Assembly (NCBI GenBank): GCA_027886175.1
Contig: JAJNNQ010000075.1
Location: forward strand, 59,970,001-60,034,000
Length of the DNA: 64,000 nucleotides
Direction of reading: 5' to 3'
From: Phylloscopus collybita
Taxonomy: Eukaryota > Chordata > Aves > Passeriformes > Phylloscopidae
Shown: piece by piece, positions 63,383 through 64,000 of the stretch
How the letters are laid out: each line of letters begins with the position of its first letter
How positions within the stretch are numbered: position 1 is the first letter of the stretch
Program-made: the position numbers and the translations under genes
Notes under the pieces: model-generated
What the model saw: only the letters and a program-made list of their open reading frames with translations
Told to the model about the DNA's origin: nothing
The model's database searches: none

Positions 63383-64000
63383 ATGCTGCCCATGTTTGGT
63401 GACTGCTTGCAAATTCTGCTCATGGATGTGTCTGCCTGACCTAGGAGCTCCTGCTGTGCTGAGCCTCTAGGCTCAGTCAGAGGCTGTGCTGCTGCAATGG
63501 TATCATGCCTCCGTGTGAGCCCTCAGCTCTCCCAGGAAAACCAGGGTCTGCCAAGAGAGCTGACTCGTGCTCAAATCTCCCTCACTCTGGGCTTGGCTCC
63601 TCATCTTAGACAGAGTCAGGGAAAATCCACACCATCACTGAAGGCTGGAGTGATGAGAGGAAGCCTAGTGCTAGTGGAAGGGATTTCTTTTTAATGAAAT
63701 GTAACTTCAGAATCTCAGGCACTTACAGTCACTAAAAATTAAACAGTATTTTCCCCAAAGTGGATGTTTTGACCTAACAAAATTGTAAGAGTAACTGAAG
63801 ACACCTGCTTTGAGTTAACATAGTGAGTAGGGCTTAAAAGAAATTAAACCTATCACTTCCTGTGCTTTCAAAAGGCTAAGAGAATTTCTTTTTGAAACTT
63901 TTGTACACTACAGCTGTTCAACACTGGCCACAATGCAGAGGAGAGGGAGTTGTGCTTCATTGAACTTCAGCACAGTCTCTTGCAAAAGCTCTGAAGGAGA
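63383..64000. other. Right end, nothing recognised
   Basis: About 620 bases follow the CR1 copy. No exon, RNA gene or repeat is recognised on either strand. Confidence 0.6.

Overview
The window looks like a piece of a bird nuclear genome. Two things point that way. It contains CR1-type LINE 3' ends with the usual avian wording (runs such as 'actagatggcc', 'cccttccaact' and 'ttctatgatt'). It also carries an intron-rich vertebrate gene whose predicted protein is very close to vertebrate RIPOR2. No species can be named from this.

The one gene I can support is RIPOR2 (older names FAM65B, PL48), on the minus strand. It is nearly complete. From the standard start codon at 33041 down to 843, 21 coding exons fit together with correct splice sites and continuous phase. 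They encode 1032 complete codons plus one base, and the final short coding exon lies just beyond the left edge. The exons, in transcription order, are 32941-33041 (coding part of 32941-33067), 31662-31817, 30948-31026, 30708-30731, 29617-29670, 26657-26806, 25673-25736, 21729-21772, 20350-20475, 18834-18982, 17659-17788, 16975-17121, 14943-15632, 12124-12308, 10191-10353, 8580-8715, 7539-7700, 6434-6592, 5186-5388, 3629-3712 and 843-933. RIPOR2 is known as an inhibitor of RhoA-family signalling, acting in cell polarity, in lymphocytes, in myoblast differentiation and at the base of hair-cell stereocilia.

Upstream of the start-codon exon, a 17-18 kb first intron leads to a strong CpG island (about 50430-51270). 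This holds two candidate first-exon donors: a non-coding one ending at 50632, and one ending at 51080 whose reading frame joins in frame to the next exon and would add a new N terminus. The first intron holds two CR1 copies and a 44-base A run. The region right of the island (51.4-64 kb) shows no recognisable gene, apart from a longer CR1 copy with a dead reverse-transcriptase remnant at 62.5-63.4 kb.

Points worth a second look: a GC-AG intron, a 24-base microexon, an in-frame 49-codon cassette exon, a GC-rich patch deep inside an intron near the 3' end, an old dispersed repeat pair, and the possible alternative N terminus. I did not find an obviously new biological system here.
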